From positions 101,992 through 165,991 of the forward strand of contig JBFWRK010000012.1 of assembly GCA_050248955.1 (NCBI GenBank): a stretch of DNA of 64,000 nt, in the 5' to 3' direction. A model generated the notes under the pieces. It worked only from the letters and a program-made list of their open reading frames with translations. It did not search any database and had not been told where the DNA came from. Positions within the stretch are counted from its first letter, which is position 1. Each line of letters begins with the position of its first letter. The stretch comes from JBFWRK01 sp050248955. Lineage in GTDB: Bacteria; Actinomycetota; Acidimicrobiia; Acidimicrobiales; Ilumatobacteraceae. Positions 25,800-33,923 of the stretch are shown here, piece after piece. A program made the position numbers and the translations under genes.

Positions 25800-26600
25800 T
25801 CAGCGATCCGACCGCGGGAACCGCCAGCGGACACGGCCGCCCCGGGCAGCGGTCCGCTCGAGATGGCCGGGTACCCCGGCGACGGTCACGGGTCCGATGC
25901 GTGACGTCGCGGCCGTGCTCGAGCCAGCAGACTGACTTCGGAGGCGATCCCCGGGCACGGCACTCGCCGAGTCGAGGAGCTCCCGGACCAGGTCTTGAGC
26001 ATCGAGCATGGCCGCTGTGAGCGAGTCCAGCCCATGCTCGGTGTCACCGCTCTCGAGCCGCCACTTCGCCACAGCAAGGTGCTGCATCATGCTGTCGTGC
26101 ACCTCGGCGGTCTCCCGTCCGAGCACCTCGAGTCGGCGGGCGCGACGCTCGGTTCGATCTGCGTCGCGGATGCGATCGGCCGCGTCGCCCACCAGCGTTC
26201 CGAGCAACACGAGCGGGATGATCCGGCTCATCCACCCGAGCAGCGTGAGGTGTTCGCCTGCGGCGAGGACCCACCAGAGCAGCAACCCCGTTGCGATGAC
26301 ACCGGCGACGAAACCCGCTCGCCGTCCCGATGTGAGCGCGACGAGTGCGACGGGAAAGGCGTACAGGTCGGCGATCGAGTCCTCTACGCTCCCGACCGCG
26401 AAGCGCAGCACGCAGATCGCGGCAGTCAGTGCGACCGCGACGCCGAGGGCTGGGACGGGGTGGGCCCAGAACCACGGGCCATGTCGGGCAGGTCGCTCGA
26501 GGTGCACGTCCGCAAGTGTGTGGACTGAGGATCCGGACGGCGAGGGGCAAAGGTCCCTGATGTGGCGACGATCTGAGGCTGGCACCACCGTGCCGTGCAT
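25800..26600 (-). CDS. Membrane sensor with histidine-kinase-like helix pair
   Basis: About 266 residues. Four membrane helices (LGVAVALTAAICVLRFAVG; ADLYAFPVALVALTS; AGFVAGVIATGLLLWWVL; RIIPLVLLGTLVGDAA) are followed by a coiled coil (RIRDADRTERRARRLEVLGR). Then comes a dimerisation/phosphoacceptor-like helix ETAEVHDSMMQHLAVAKWRL, where the His resembles HisKA_3. No ATP-binding domain follows, and the C-terminus is a low-complexity tail. It may be a truncated kinase or a non-catalytic sensor. Start is uncertain: ATG 26600 or GTG 26507. Confidence 0.6.
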   Translation of the reverse strand: MHGTVVPASDRRHIRDLCPSPSGSSVHTLADVHLERPARHGPWFWAHPVPALGVAVALTAAICVLRFAVGSVEDSIADLYAFPVALVALTSGRRAGFVAGVIATGLLLWWVLAAGEHLTLLGWMSRIIPLVLLGTLVGDAADRIRDADRTERRARRLEVLGRETAEVHDSMMQHLAVAKWRLESGDTEHGLDSLTAAMLDAQDLVRELLDSASAVPGDRLRSQSAGSSTAATSRIGPVTVAGVPGHLERTAARGGRVRWRFPRSDR

Positions 26601-26790
26601 GCGCGGACCCCACCCGGGGCTCAACCGGCGCAACTCCCCGATCCGCGCCTCCACCACCGGCGGCATCTGATGCGGACACGACAACGGCCGCGCCTACCCC
26701 TCCGCCAACCCCGCCAGACCCTCAGCCGCGTAGCGGCGTGTCCGAGAACCGTCACACAGCACGCCGACACAACCGCCCGCGATCAAGCCA

Positions 26791-27413
26791 GCTGACCGCG
26801 CGAAACCAGGGGCACACGAGAGCCTCCACGAATCCCGGAGCGCTTCAGGTATGGCGAAGCTCGTACTCGATCGGGCTGAGCATCCCGAGCGTCTCCATCT
26901 GGCCGTTGTCGTAGCAATCGCCGATCGACGCCATTGATGACACGAGCCCCGAGTCGACGGCTCGGCGGGTGAACGCCCATGACGTGTATTGACCAGGCTC
27001 AATCGGCTTGGCGGTTCTCGATCGCCATCCCGAGCGCGTTCAGTTCACGACGAGGTTGGCGGTCTGTGACGGGTCGATCGACCAGCCCACGACTCGCGGG
27101 AGAACGCGTCGAGCACGACAGCGCTGTACACCTTGCCCTCGCGGGTCGGGTGCTCGGTGATGTCGGTGAGCCACAGCCGGTTCGGCTCAGTGCGGGCGAA
27201 GTCACGGTTCACGAGATCGGACGCGGTCGGCGTGTTCGGGATCTTGCGGTACTTCGGCCGGCCCGGCAGACCGGCGAGACCGAGGCGGCGCATCACCAGT
27301 TCGACAGTGCAGCGAGCGACCGTCATCTTCCGACCCAGGACGAGCTCCGCGTGCACCCGCCGGGCGCCGTGGGTCTGGCGCGAATCGTCGTGCACCTGGC
27401 GGATCACCTCCGT
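26791..27413 (-). mobile_element. IS3-family transposase remnant
   Basis: The minus strand encodes the second half of an IS3/IS150-type OrfB. EVIRQVHDDSRQTHGARRVH, YRKIPN, ANRLWLTDITEH-like (here PNRLWLTDITEH) and VVLDAFSRE lie in one frame. VGWSIDPSQTANLVVNALG and QYTSWAFTRRAVDSG lie in two others. The last catalytic section is deleted between DNGQMET and LGMLSPIEYEL. OrfA and the N-terminus of OrfB are gone, replaced by a fused ArsR fragment. The element is dead. The boundary near 26791 (TGACCGCGCG) may be the old terminal repeat. Confidence 0.8.
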
Positions 27414-27614
27414 GGCGAGGACCCGGAGATGGAACGAGGTGTTGGCGACGCTCTGGCCGATCTCGGCTGCGAGCTCATCGACTTGACGCTCGCCCTGGGC
27501 AAGCACGTCGACCAGCTCGGCGCGGCGTCCGTTGCCGAGCGCCTTGGCGACCTCTCCGAACGCGTCGAACAGCACATCCTTCGCCTGTCGATCACCATCG
27601 CTCGAAGTCCTCAC
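27414..27614 (-). pseudogene. ArsR gene, 5' part, truncated by IS3
   Basis: From GTG 27614 (ribosome site GAGGAGC just upstream) 67 codons encode the start of an ArsR protein: KDVLFDAFGEVAKALGNGRR, then AELVDVLAQGERQVDELAAE and SVANTSFHLRVLA. It parallels the ArsR-rhodanese gene at 50185 closely, then passes in frame into IS3 transposase sequence. The recognition helix survives, but the wing and the rhodanese domain are lost. Whether the short chimera still binds DNA is unknown. Confidence 0.75.
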
Positions 27615-27625
27615 ATAAAAGCTCC

Positions 27626-27683
27626 TCAAAGAACTGCTTGACAATATGGCGCGATCCCGAGCTATATTCAAGACATTGCTTGA
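27626..27683. promoter_or_regulatory. Twin TCAA-N8-TTGA operators, locus A
   Basis: TCAAAGAACTGCTTGA (27626-27641) and TCAAGACATTGCTTGA (27668-27683) lie between the divergent ArsR and MBL-MFS starts, 42 bp from start to start. The same two-site arrangement with the same spacing occurs at 50107-50164. Confidence 0.7.
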
Positions 27684-27694
27684 GGAGCATTGCG

Positions 27695-28231
27695 ATGGTC
27701 GGAATCCGGATGTTCGTCGACGAGGGGCTGGGCCATTCGTCGTACCTCTTCGCCGATGCCGGCCTCTCCGTCGCCCGCATCGGCGTCCTCGCCGCCATCT
27801 ACCCAGCGGTGTGGGGATTTGGGCAGCTCGTCACCGGCGCATGGTCCGACCGGATCGGCCGCACACCGCTGATCGCCGGCGGGATGCTCCTCCAGGCCGT
27901 CGCGATCGCGATGATCGCCGCCACCTCCGGCTTCGGCATCTGGGCGCTCGTCGCCGCGCTGCTCGGTGCCGGCACGGCGATGGTCTACCCGACCCTGCTG
28001 ACCGCGATCGGCGACGTCGCCCACCCCCTCTGGCGTGCCCGGGCGGTCGGCGTCTACCGGTTGTGGCGCGACGCCGGTTTCGCCGTCGGCGCGCTCGTCG
28101 CCGGGATCGTCGCCGATCTCCTGTCGATCGAGGCTGCGATCTACGCGGTCGCCGCCCTCACCGCGCTGTCCGGGGTCGTCGTCATCGCGCGCATGTACGA
28201 GACCCATCCACCCGCTCCCACCAGGAGGTGA
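27695..28231 (+). pseudogene. MBL-MFS fusion left by an internal deletion
   Basis: The 178-codon product begins MVGIRMFVDEGLGHSSYLF, which matches the N-terminus of the MBL-rhodanese protein at 48745-50097. It then passes directly into ADAGLSVARIGVLAAIYP, the middle of the MFS protein at 47441-48748, and continues to that protein's end (IARMYETHP). In the paralogous locus the two genes are adjacent, so an in-frame deletion of about 2 kb explains the join. The remainder has about six membrane helices. The original ribosome site (GAGGAG, 27682-27687) is kept. Function is doubtful. Confidence 0.85.
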
Positions 28232-28236
28232 CCGGA

Positions 28237-29043
28237 ATGTCCGACATGCCGATCGTGGACGTCGACACGCTCCGCGACCAGGTCCGCGACAAGTACCGGG
28301 CCGTCGCCGTCGCACCCGACGCCACCTACCACTTCCATACCGGGCGCCCGCTCGCTGCCCGACTCGGCTATGACCCTGCGATCGTCGACGGGATGCCGGA
28401 CCCGGCGGTCGAGTCGTTCGCCGGGGTCGGCAACCCGTTCTCATTGCGTCGACTGCGCGCCGGTGAGCGGGTCGTCGATGTCGGTTCCGGCGCCGGCTTC
28501 GACAGCTTCGTCGCCGCCTACCACGTCGGCCCGGACGGTTTCGTCGTCGGTGTCGACATGACCGACGAGATGCTCACCAAGTCCCGAGCAACAGCTGAGC
28601 TGCTCGGCCACGCTCACGTCGAGTTCCGCCGCGGCCTCGCCGAGGAGCTACCGGTCGAGGACGCATGGTCCGATGTCGTGATCTCCAACGGCGTCATCAA
28701 TCTGTGCGCCGACAAACGGTCCGTCTTCGACGAGATCCACCGCGTCCTCAAGCCGGGCGGCATCCTGCAGTTCGCCGACATCGCCAACGGTCGAACCGTC
28801 CCACCCGAAGCCATGCGTGACGTCGACCTGTGGACCGGTTGAATCGCCGGCGGGCTGCCCCGTGAGGGCTGGCATCAGATGCTCACCGAAGTCGGCTTCG
28901 TCGACGTCGAGATCGGACCGGCTGTCGACACGTTCGCAGGTGCCAGCGGCGAGGCCAACGCTCGCACGTTCGAGGTCTACGGCTACGCCTTCCTCGCCCG
29001 CAAACCCGCGACCGGTCCGCCGGCCCCGCGACGGAGCGTGTGA
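28237..29043 (+). CDS. ArsM-like SAM methyltransferase, probable selenoprotein (Sec202)
   Basis: A 268-residue class I SAM methyltransferase if the in-frame TGA at 28840-28842 is read through. Motif I is VVDVGSGAGFDSFVAA, and SNGVINLCADKRSVFDEIHR precedes LKPGGILQFADIA. The TGA lies in DLWTG-U-IAGGL, where the paralogue at 33120 has DCIAGGL. After it, 66 further conserved codons follow. In arsenite methyltransferases this Cys is recalled as a catalytic As-binding residue (human AS3MT Cys206 region). A SECIS-like hairpin follows 18 nt later. Total length matches the Cys paralogue (267 residues). It lies 5 bp after the MBL-MFS relic. A plain nonsense mutation is the alternative. Confidence 0.7.
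28846..28873 (+). promoter_or_regulatory. SECIS-like hairpin after the TGA of the ArsM-like gene
   Basis: An upper stem GCCC/GGGC (28857-28860 and 28866-28869) closes the loop CGUGA. A lower stem GCCG/UGGC is possible after a 5' bulge. The loop starts 18 nt after the TGA and has G as its second base, which fits the recalled bacterial SECIS model. Confidence 0.6.
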
Positions 29044-29054
29044 CTGGAGCAACG

Positions 29055-29873
29055 ATGGTCATTTCGAAGGAGCAAGAGGCACGCGACCGCTTCGCCGACC
29101 GCTACCGGGAGGAGCGGGTCGACATCGTCCAGGCGATCGAACGACGTGTGATCGGTGGTGATTGGGGGGCGAACGGGTACACGACGATTGCCCAAGCAGA
29201 TCAACTGGCCGAGTACCTTCACCTCAGCCCCGGCGACCTGTTGCTCGATGTCGGCGCCGGCCGCGGCTGGCCCGGCCTGTACCTGGCGGCGACGACCGGC
29301 TGCTCGGTCGTGCTCACCGACCTCCCGCTCGAAGGATTGACCGTCGCCGACGCGCGCATCCGCACCGAGCACCTCGAAGCGCGGGCGTGGTGCGCCAACG
29401 CCAGCGCCCGCGACGTCCCGTTCCCAGCCGACACCTTCGACGCCGTCGTCCACACCGACGTGCTGTGTTGACTGCGCCCCAAGCTCTCCGTGTCGAGAGC
29501 ACTCCACCGAGTCCTCCGCCCGGGTGGCACGATGGCGTTCCAGGTCATCCACACCATCCCCGAACTGCCCAAGCGTGAGCGCCAGCGGGCACACAGGTCC
29601 GGACCGTGGGCGGTCTCGTCGCGGCACGCGCCCGACGACCTGATGCGCCGAGCGGGCTTCGTCGACATCGTCGTCGTCGATCAGACCGAGCAGTTCCGCT
29701 CGACGGCCGCCGCGTGGGTCGCGGAACGGCACGATCATCGCGACGCGCTCGTGGCGCTCCACGGTGCGACTGAGTTCGACACGCGGCAAGAAGAACAAGA
29801 AGCGCAACTACAGGCGATCGATGACGGTTTGCTCCAACGATCGCTGGTAGTAGGCCGCCGCCCAGCAACGTGA
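29055..29873 (+). CDS. SAM methyltransferase, probable selenoprotein (Sec139)
   Basis: A 272-residue class I methyltransferase if the TGA at 29469-29471 is read through. Motif I is LLDVGAGRGWPGLYLA, with the acidic LTDLPLEG after strand 2. The TGA lies in VVHTDVLC-U-LRPKL, where related actinobacterial methyltransferases are recalled to read DVLCCLRPK. The frame then continues conserved for 134 codons (ALHRVLRPGGTMAFQVI, and GFVDIVVVDQTEQF). A perfect 6-bp hairpin follows 17 nt after the TGA. GGAG at 29046-29049 precedes ATG 29055; a GTG at 29040 overlapping the previous stop is an alternative start. Substrate unknown. A nonsense mutation is the competing explanation. Confidence 0.7.
29483..29500 (+). 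promoter_or_regulatory. SECIS-like hairpin after the TGA of the second methyltransferase gene
   Basis: GCTCTC (29483-29488) and GAGAGC (29495-29500) form a perfect 6-bp stem with loop CGUGUC. The loop begins 17 nt after the TGA and has G at position two. The other gene's loop also begins CGUG, at nearly the same distance. Confidence 0.65.
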
Positions 29874-29917
29874 GGCACGGAGCGGGCGGCCCAGGAGGTG
29901 GGGCTACTGTTGCGAGG

Positions 29918-31462
29918 ATGGGCTGGCGGTTCGAGGACTGCGTGCTCGATCTCGACCGATTCGAGCTCCGGCGCGGCGGTCACCCAGTGCCGCTGGAGCC
30001 ACAGGCGATGCGCATCCTGATCCAGTTGATCGAGCATCGCGATCGCGTGGTCGCCAAGACCGAACTGCTCGACTCGGTGTGGGGCGACCGGTTCGTGAGC
30101 GAATCGGCGCTGACCACCCAGATCAAGGAACTGCGACGCGCGGTCGGTGACACCGGCCGCGACCAACGCGTCGTCAGGACGGTCCACGGTCGTGGCTACA
30201 TGTTTGTCGCCCCGATCGAGGCCGACAACGCTTCGGCGATCCTGCAACCGGAGGCCGCCGAGTCGGCCCACCCGGTGCTGGCCGTCCTGCCGTTCGCGAA
30301 CCTGACGACCGAGCCCGGCCACGACCACGTCGCCGACGGGTTGGCACACGACATCACCACCGCGCTGTCCAAGCACCGATGGTTGCGTCTGCTCGCCCGA
30401 GCGACAACAGCCGAGTACGCCGGCCAATCCGATGCCGCGGCGAGGATGCGCGACGAGCTCGGCGTCGACTACGTGCTCGACGGGACGGTGCGGTTCGGGG
30501 GCGGGCGGCTGAGAGTCACCGCCAGCCTGACCGCGACGACAGACAGGGTGTCGCGGTGGGCGGAGCGTTACGACCGCACGGTGGAGGACCTGTTCGACGT
30601 GCTCGACGACATCACCGAGACGATCGCGTCCACGGTCGAGCCCGAGGTGGGTTACGCCGAGCGGGACCGGGTGAGACGCCGCCCGCCCGCCGACCTGCGC
30701 ACGTGGGATCTGTTCCACATGGGGCTCGCCCACTTCTTCCGGTTCACCGCCGAGGACAACCTCGAGGCGCAGCGCCTCCTGTCGCGCTGTCGCCAGCTCG
30801 ACCCGGGCTTCGCCGACGCCCACGCCTGGTGGGCGTACGCGACCGTGTTGGGGATGGTCTACTGGGGGACGCAGCCCGACGCCGAGGCGCTCGACGCCGC
30901 GCTCGACGCCACCCAGCGGGCGTTGGAGATGGACGATCACAACGCGGTGTTCCACATGTTGCGCGGGCGGGTCCAGCTTGCCCGCCGCGAGTACGCCAGC
31001 GCGCTTGCGGAGAACCGGCGGGCGGTCGAGCTCAACCCGACGTTCGCCGCCGCCTACTGCGGATTGGGCGACTCGCTGTGCTACGAGGGTCGCTACGACG
31101 AGGCGATCAGCCAGTTCGAGCGATCCGTAGCTCTGGGTGCCCACGACCCTCAGCGCTGGGCGTTCCTGTCCTACGGGGCGTTGGCGTTGCTGTTCGCGGG
31201 GCGGTTCGAGGAGGCCCTCGAGTGGGCCGATCGGGCGGCCGCGTTGCCGAACTGCCAATACTGGGCCACTGCTCACCGCCTGGTCGGCCTGACGCTGCTC
31301 GGCCGACGCGACGAGGCCGACGCTGCCTCGCGCACGCTGCGGGAGCAGTGCCCCGAGTTCACGGTCGGCCACGCCCGCGAGAAGCTCTTCTACCTCAAGC
31401 GCGAGGAGCAGCTCGATCTCTATCTTGGCGCGCTGGCCGGCGCCGGTGTCCCCGCCCGCTGA
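29918..31462 (+). CDS. CadC-type winged-helix regulator with TPR domain
   Basis: A 514-residue regulator. Residues 1-95 are an OmpR/CadC-type winged helix (MRILIQLIEHRDRVVAKTEL, LLDSVWGDRFVSESALTTQI, VRTVHGRGYMFVAP). Residues about 115-215 resemble the TolB-like domain of adenylate-cyclase-type regulators (LAVLPFANLTTEPGHDHVAD). The remainder is TPR repeats (FAAAYCGLGDSLCYEGRYDE, EEALEWADRAAAL). There is no membrane helix, so it is probably cytoplasmic. It follows the second selenoprotein candidate by 44 bp and may control the surrounding locus. ATG 29918 follows GCGAGG. Confidence 0.82.
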   Translation: MGWRFEDCVLDLDRFELRRGGHPVPLEPQAMRILIQLIEHRDRVVAKTELLDSVWGDRFVSESALTTQIKELRRAVGDTGRDQRVVRTVHGRGYMFVAPIEADNASAILQPEAAESAHPVLAVLPFANLTTEPGHDHVADGLAHDITTALSKHRWLRLLARATTAEYAGQSDAAARMRDELGVDYVLDGTVRFGGGRLRVTASLTATTDRVSRWAERYDRTVEDLFDVLDDITETIASTVEPEVGYAERDRVRRRPPADLRTWDLFHMGLAHFFRFTAEDNLEAQRLLSRCRQLDPGFADAHAWWAYATVLGMVYWGTQPDAEALDAALDATQRALEMDDHNAVFHMLRGRVQLARREYASALAENRRAVELNPTFAAAYCGLGDSLCYEGRYDEAISQFERSVALGAHDPQRWAFLSYGALALLFAGRFEEALEWADRAAALPNCQYWATAHRLVGLTLLGRRDEADAASRTLREQCPEFTVGHAREKLFYLKREEQLDLYLGALAGAGVPAR

Positions 31463-31860
31463 CCACGCAGACGTCGTCCCCCGAGGAGCCACCGGTCGGG
31501 ATTGCCGCCACCTCGCGGCCGACACTGGTCGGAGACTGCGGAGACGCCGTGGCATTCCTCGACGCGCCCGGCCTCGGCGCGCAGGAGCTGCTCGACGCGG
31601 TCCACCGAGTTCTGGCGAGCATGTCCCACCGCACCGCACATGGCCGCTGACTCGTCTACCGTCCGTCGCGTCGAGCCCAGCGCCGTCATCCCGCACAGTG
31701 GCCTCGATGGCATGACGTTGACGTTCCGGCGGGCCGAGCCCGAATCGGGATCCGACGCCACCGGCGTGACGCAGTTCTGAGCGACGGCCCTCAGCGAATC
31801 CCCAGGCAATCCCCCGTCACTGCCCAAGCTTCGGGCAGTGATCTCCGTCATCGTCGTTAC
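31463..31860. other. No gene recognised (398 bp)
   Basis: The stretch has short frames only. One runs ATG 31640 to 31780 (46 codons) without motifs. The plus strand from about 31540 reads APGLGAQELLDAVHRVLASM, which looks like the helical end of a lost gene. A hairpin closes the region at 31818-31840. Confidence 0.45.
31818..31840. terminator. Hairpin upstream of PIG-L gene
   Basis: CACTGCCC-AAGCTTC-GGGCAGTG is a perfect 8-bp inverted repeat 20 bp before the next start. There is no T-run, so it could be a terminator, an operator or part of the leader of the PIG-L gene. Confidence 0.45.
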
Positions 31861-32658
31861 ATGCCCACTCGCATCGAGTCCGATCTTCCTCACCACCTGA
31901 TGGGGATCTGGCCCCACCCCGACGACGAGGCCTACCTGTCGGCGGGACTGATGGCCCGCATGGCCGACGCCGGCCGGCGCGTGACAGCGCTCACGCTGAC
32001 CCGCGGCGAGAAGGGCACAGCTGATCCGGCCGACTTCGACCAGCCCCACTTCGCGGCACGCCGCGAGCAGGAGCTTCGCGCCAGCCTCGCCGAGCTCGGC
32101 GTCGACGACGTCAGGATCCTCGACTACCGCGACGGCGAATGCGACCTCGTCGACGACGAAGCCGCGATCGCCGACATCACCGCACAGATCGACGCGCTGC
32201 GCCCCGATGTGGTGATCACGTTCGGGCCCGACGGCATCACCGGTCACCGCGACCACCGCATCGTGGCGGCGTGGGTCACCGAGGCCTGGCGGCGAGTCGG
32301 CCACGGCGAACTGCTCTACGCCACGATGACCGACGAGTTCGTCGCCCGCAACGCGGAGCTCCACGAACGCATCGGCCTGTTCGCCGCGCGCGCGGGCGAC
32401 GGACCGGCGTCGTACCGGACCGATCAGATCGCCCTCACCTGCGACCTCTCCGACGACGAACTCGACCGGAAGCGACGCGCCCTCGGCCATCACGCCAGCC
32501 AAACCCAACCCCTCGCGGCGCTGATGGGTGAGGACACCTACCGCACGTGGTGGCGAACCGAGTGGTTCCGCCGACCCACCCCCCAGGAGGCCGCAACATG
32601 CGCCGTGTGCCCGCCCATCGCAACGGCGAGCCGTGACAACGACGCGGTGCCGGCGTGA
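31861..32658 (+). CDS. PIG-L family deacetylase
   Basis: A 265-residue metal-dependent deacetylase. The zinc site motif WPHPDDEAY (AHPDDE class) lies near residue 17 and the third ligand is in GITGHRDHR. The fold is that of MshB/Mca, which act on GlcNAc-inositol or mycothiol conjugates. A paralogue at 51935 in locus B also lies next to methyltransferases, so this enzyme probably serves the same pathway. It ends in a small Cys-containing tail (ATCAVCPP) that may bind metal. Confidence 0.85.
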   Translation: MPTRIESDLPHHLMGIWPHPDDEAYLSAGLMARMADAGRRVTALTLTRGEKGTADPADFDQPHFAARREQELRASLAELGVDDVRILDYRDGECDLVDDEAAIADITAQIDALRPDVVITFGPDGITGHRDHRIVAAWVTEAWRRVGHGELLYATMTDEFVARNAELHERIGLFAARAGDGPASYRTDQIALTCDLSDDELDRKRRALGHHASQTQPLAALMGEDTYRTWWRTEWFRRPTPQEAATCAVCPPIATASRDNDAVPA

Positions 32659-32770
32659 CCCCTCACCTGCCCAACGCACCCGCGGTCGCCCCCTCCGCCG
32701 CGACCTCCGTCCCGAGCGGGCCCTGGATAGCCCTCGCTCACTGAACCCGCGTCTCCCGAAGGAAGCCACC

Positions 32771-33058
32771 ATGAGTACCTACCTCGCCTACACGGTTGCT
32801 CAGGCTGAGCACCGCGCGCGTATCGAGCGGGTCGAGCGCTTCGGCCACCTGCACCGCGACCCTCCGCGGCGCCGTCGCCCGCCCCGCCTTGCCGTCGGCC
32901 TGCAGACGTGGCGCTCGCACCGCCCGATCGTCTCTCCGGCACCGGCGACAGAGTGTCGCGGTCCCCACTGTCGACGGCGTCGCCGTCGAGTCACCGGGTG
33001 GTGGACACCCGCTCTCCGACGTCTCGCAGGCGCCGGGCGCCGGCCAGACGCCGCATGA
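32771..33058 (+). CDS. Small basic protein, hypothetical
   Basis: A 95-codon frame with GGAAGCC ahead of ATG 32771. The first 25 residues (MSTYLAYTVAQAEHRARIER) look like a regular helix; the rest is very Arg-rich (HRDPPRRRRPPRLA) with a Cys near the middle. Without a family match this may be a real short protein, a fragment or chance coding. It fills the gap between the PIG-L gene and the ArsM-like gene. Confidence 0.35.
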   Translation: MSTYLAYTVAQAEHRARIERVERFGHLHRDPPRRRRPPRLAVGLQTWRSHRPIVSPAPATECRGPHCRRRRRRVTGWWTPALRRLAGAGRRPDAA

Positions 33059-33119
33059 ACGACCACCAGACCCGGTCGCACCCGCGGTCACGAAAGCAGC
33101 ACACCATGAAGGAGACCCC

Positions 33120-33923
33120 GTGAAGACCGACCGCCACGCCCTCACCCCTGCCGAGTTCTCGCCCCTCGTAGACCCGGAGGCGCTCCGCGCCGAGGTCCGA
33201 ACCAAGTACGCCGAGGTGGCCACCAACCCGGACGGCGAGTTCCACTTCCACACCGGGCGTCCGTTGGCCACCAAGCTCGGCTACCCGGCGTACATCTGCG
33301 ACGCGCTGCCGGACTCGGCGATCGCGAGCTTCGCCGGGGTCGACAATCCGTTCGCCGCAGGTCCGATCCCGCCGGGAAGCCGGGTCGTCGATCTCGGATC
33401 CGGCGGCGGCTTCGACTGCTTCGTCGCGGCGGAACTCGTCGGACCGACCGGATCGGTGATCGGCGTCGACATGACCCCCGAGATGCTCGACCGGGCACGG
33501 CGCGAGGCAACCCAGCTGGGTCTCGGCAACGTCGAGTTCCGATCGGGCATCCTCGAGCAGTTGCCCGTCGACGACGGCTGGGCTGACGTCGTCATCGCCA
33601 ACGGGGTGCTCAACCTGGTTGCCGACAAGGTCCACGCCCTGCACGAGGCACGACGAGTGCTCCGCTCCGGTGGCATCCTCCAGTTCGCCGACATCGCCGT
33701 CGGACGCGCCGTGCCCGACGCCGCGCGCTGCGACATCGAGCTGTGGACCGACTGCATCGCCGGCGGCCTCTCGAACCTCGAATGGACCGACGTCATCGCG
33801 GCCGCAGGCTTCGTCGAGGTCGCCGTCGGTTTGCCGACCGACAGCTTCGGCGGCGCAGCCGGCGAGAGCCGCGCCCGCAAGTACGCCGTCACCGGCCACA
33901 CCTTCCGCGCGGTGGCGCCGTGA
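33120..33923 (+). CDS. ArsM-like SAM methyltransferase, Cys form
   Basis: A 267-residue paralogue of the candidate selenoprotein at 28237, alike throughout: EFHFHTGRPLATKLGYP, motif I VVDLGSGGGFDCFVAAE, VIANGVLNLVADKVHALHEA and LRSGGILQFADIAVG. Here TGC encodes Cys in LWTDCIAGGL, where the other gene has TGA. No matching hairpin follows this codon. The start is GTG 33120. A five-codon frame, ATG 33105 to TGA 33121, overlaps it (MKETP) and could couple translation. The gene overlaps the TusA-like gene by GTGA. Confidence 0.82.
   Translation: MKTDRHALTPAEFSPLVDPEALRAEVRTKYAEVATNPDGEFHFHTGRPLATKLGYPAYICDALPDSAIASFAGVDNPFAAGPIPPGSRVVDLGSGGGFDCFVAAELVGPTGSVIGVDMTPEMLDRARREATQLGLGNVEFRSGILEQLPVDDGWADVVIANGVLNLVADKVHALHEARRVLRSGGILQFADIAVGRAVPDAARCDIELWTDCIAGGLSNLEWTDVIAAAGFVEVAVGLPTDSFGGAAGESRARKYAVTGHTFRAVAP

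Noticed and set aside
26999..27205. TGA after NRQAD inside the IS3 relic as a third selenocysteine site
   Set aside because: The following frame is shifted and the conserved QYTSWAF segment lies in another frame, so this is ordinary pseudogene decay. No hairpin of the same form follows.
29918..31462. Adenylate cyclase activity for the CadC-type regulator
   Set aside because: Only the TolB-like and TPR parts resemble cyclase-associated regions. No cyclase catalytic domain is present.
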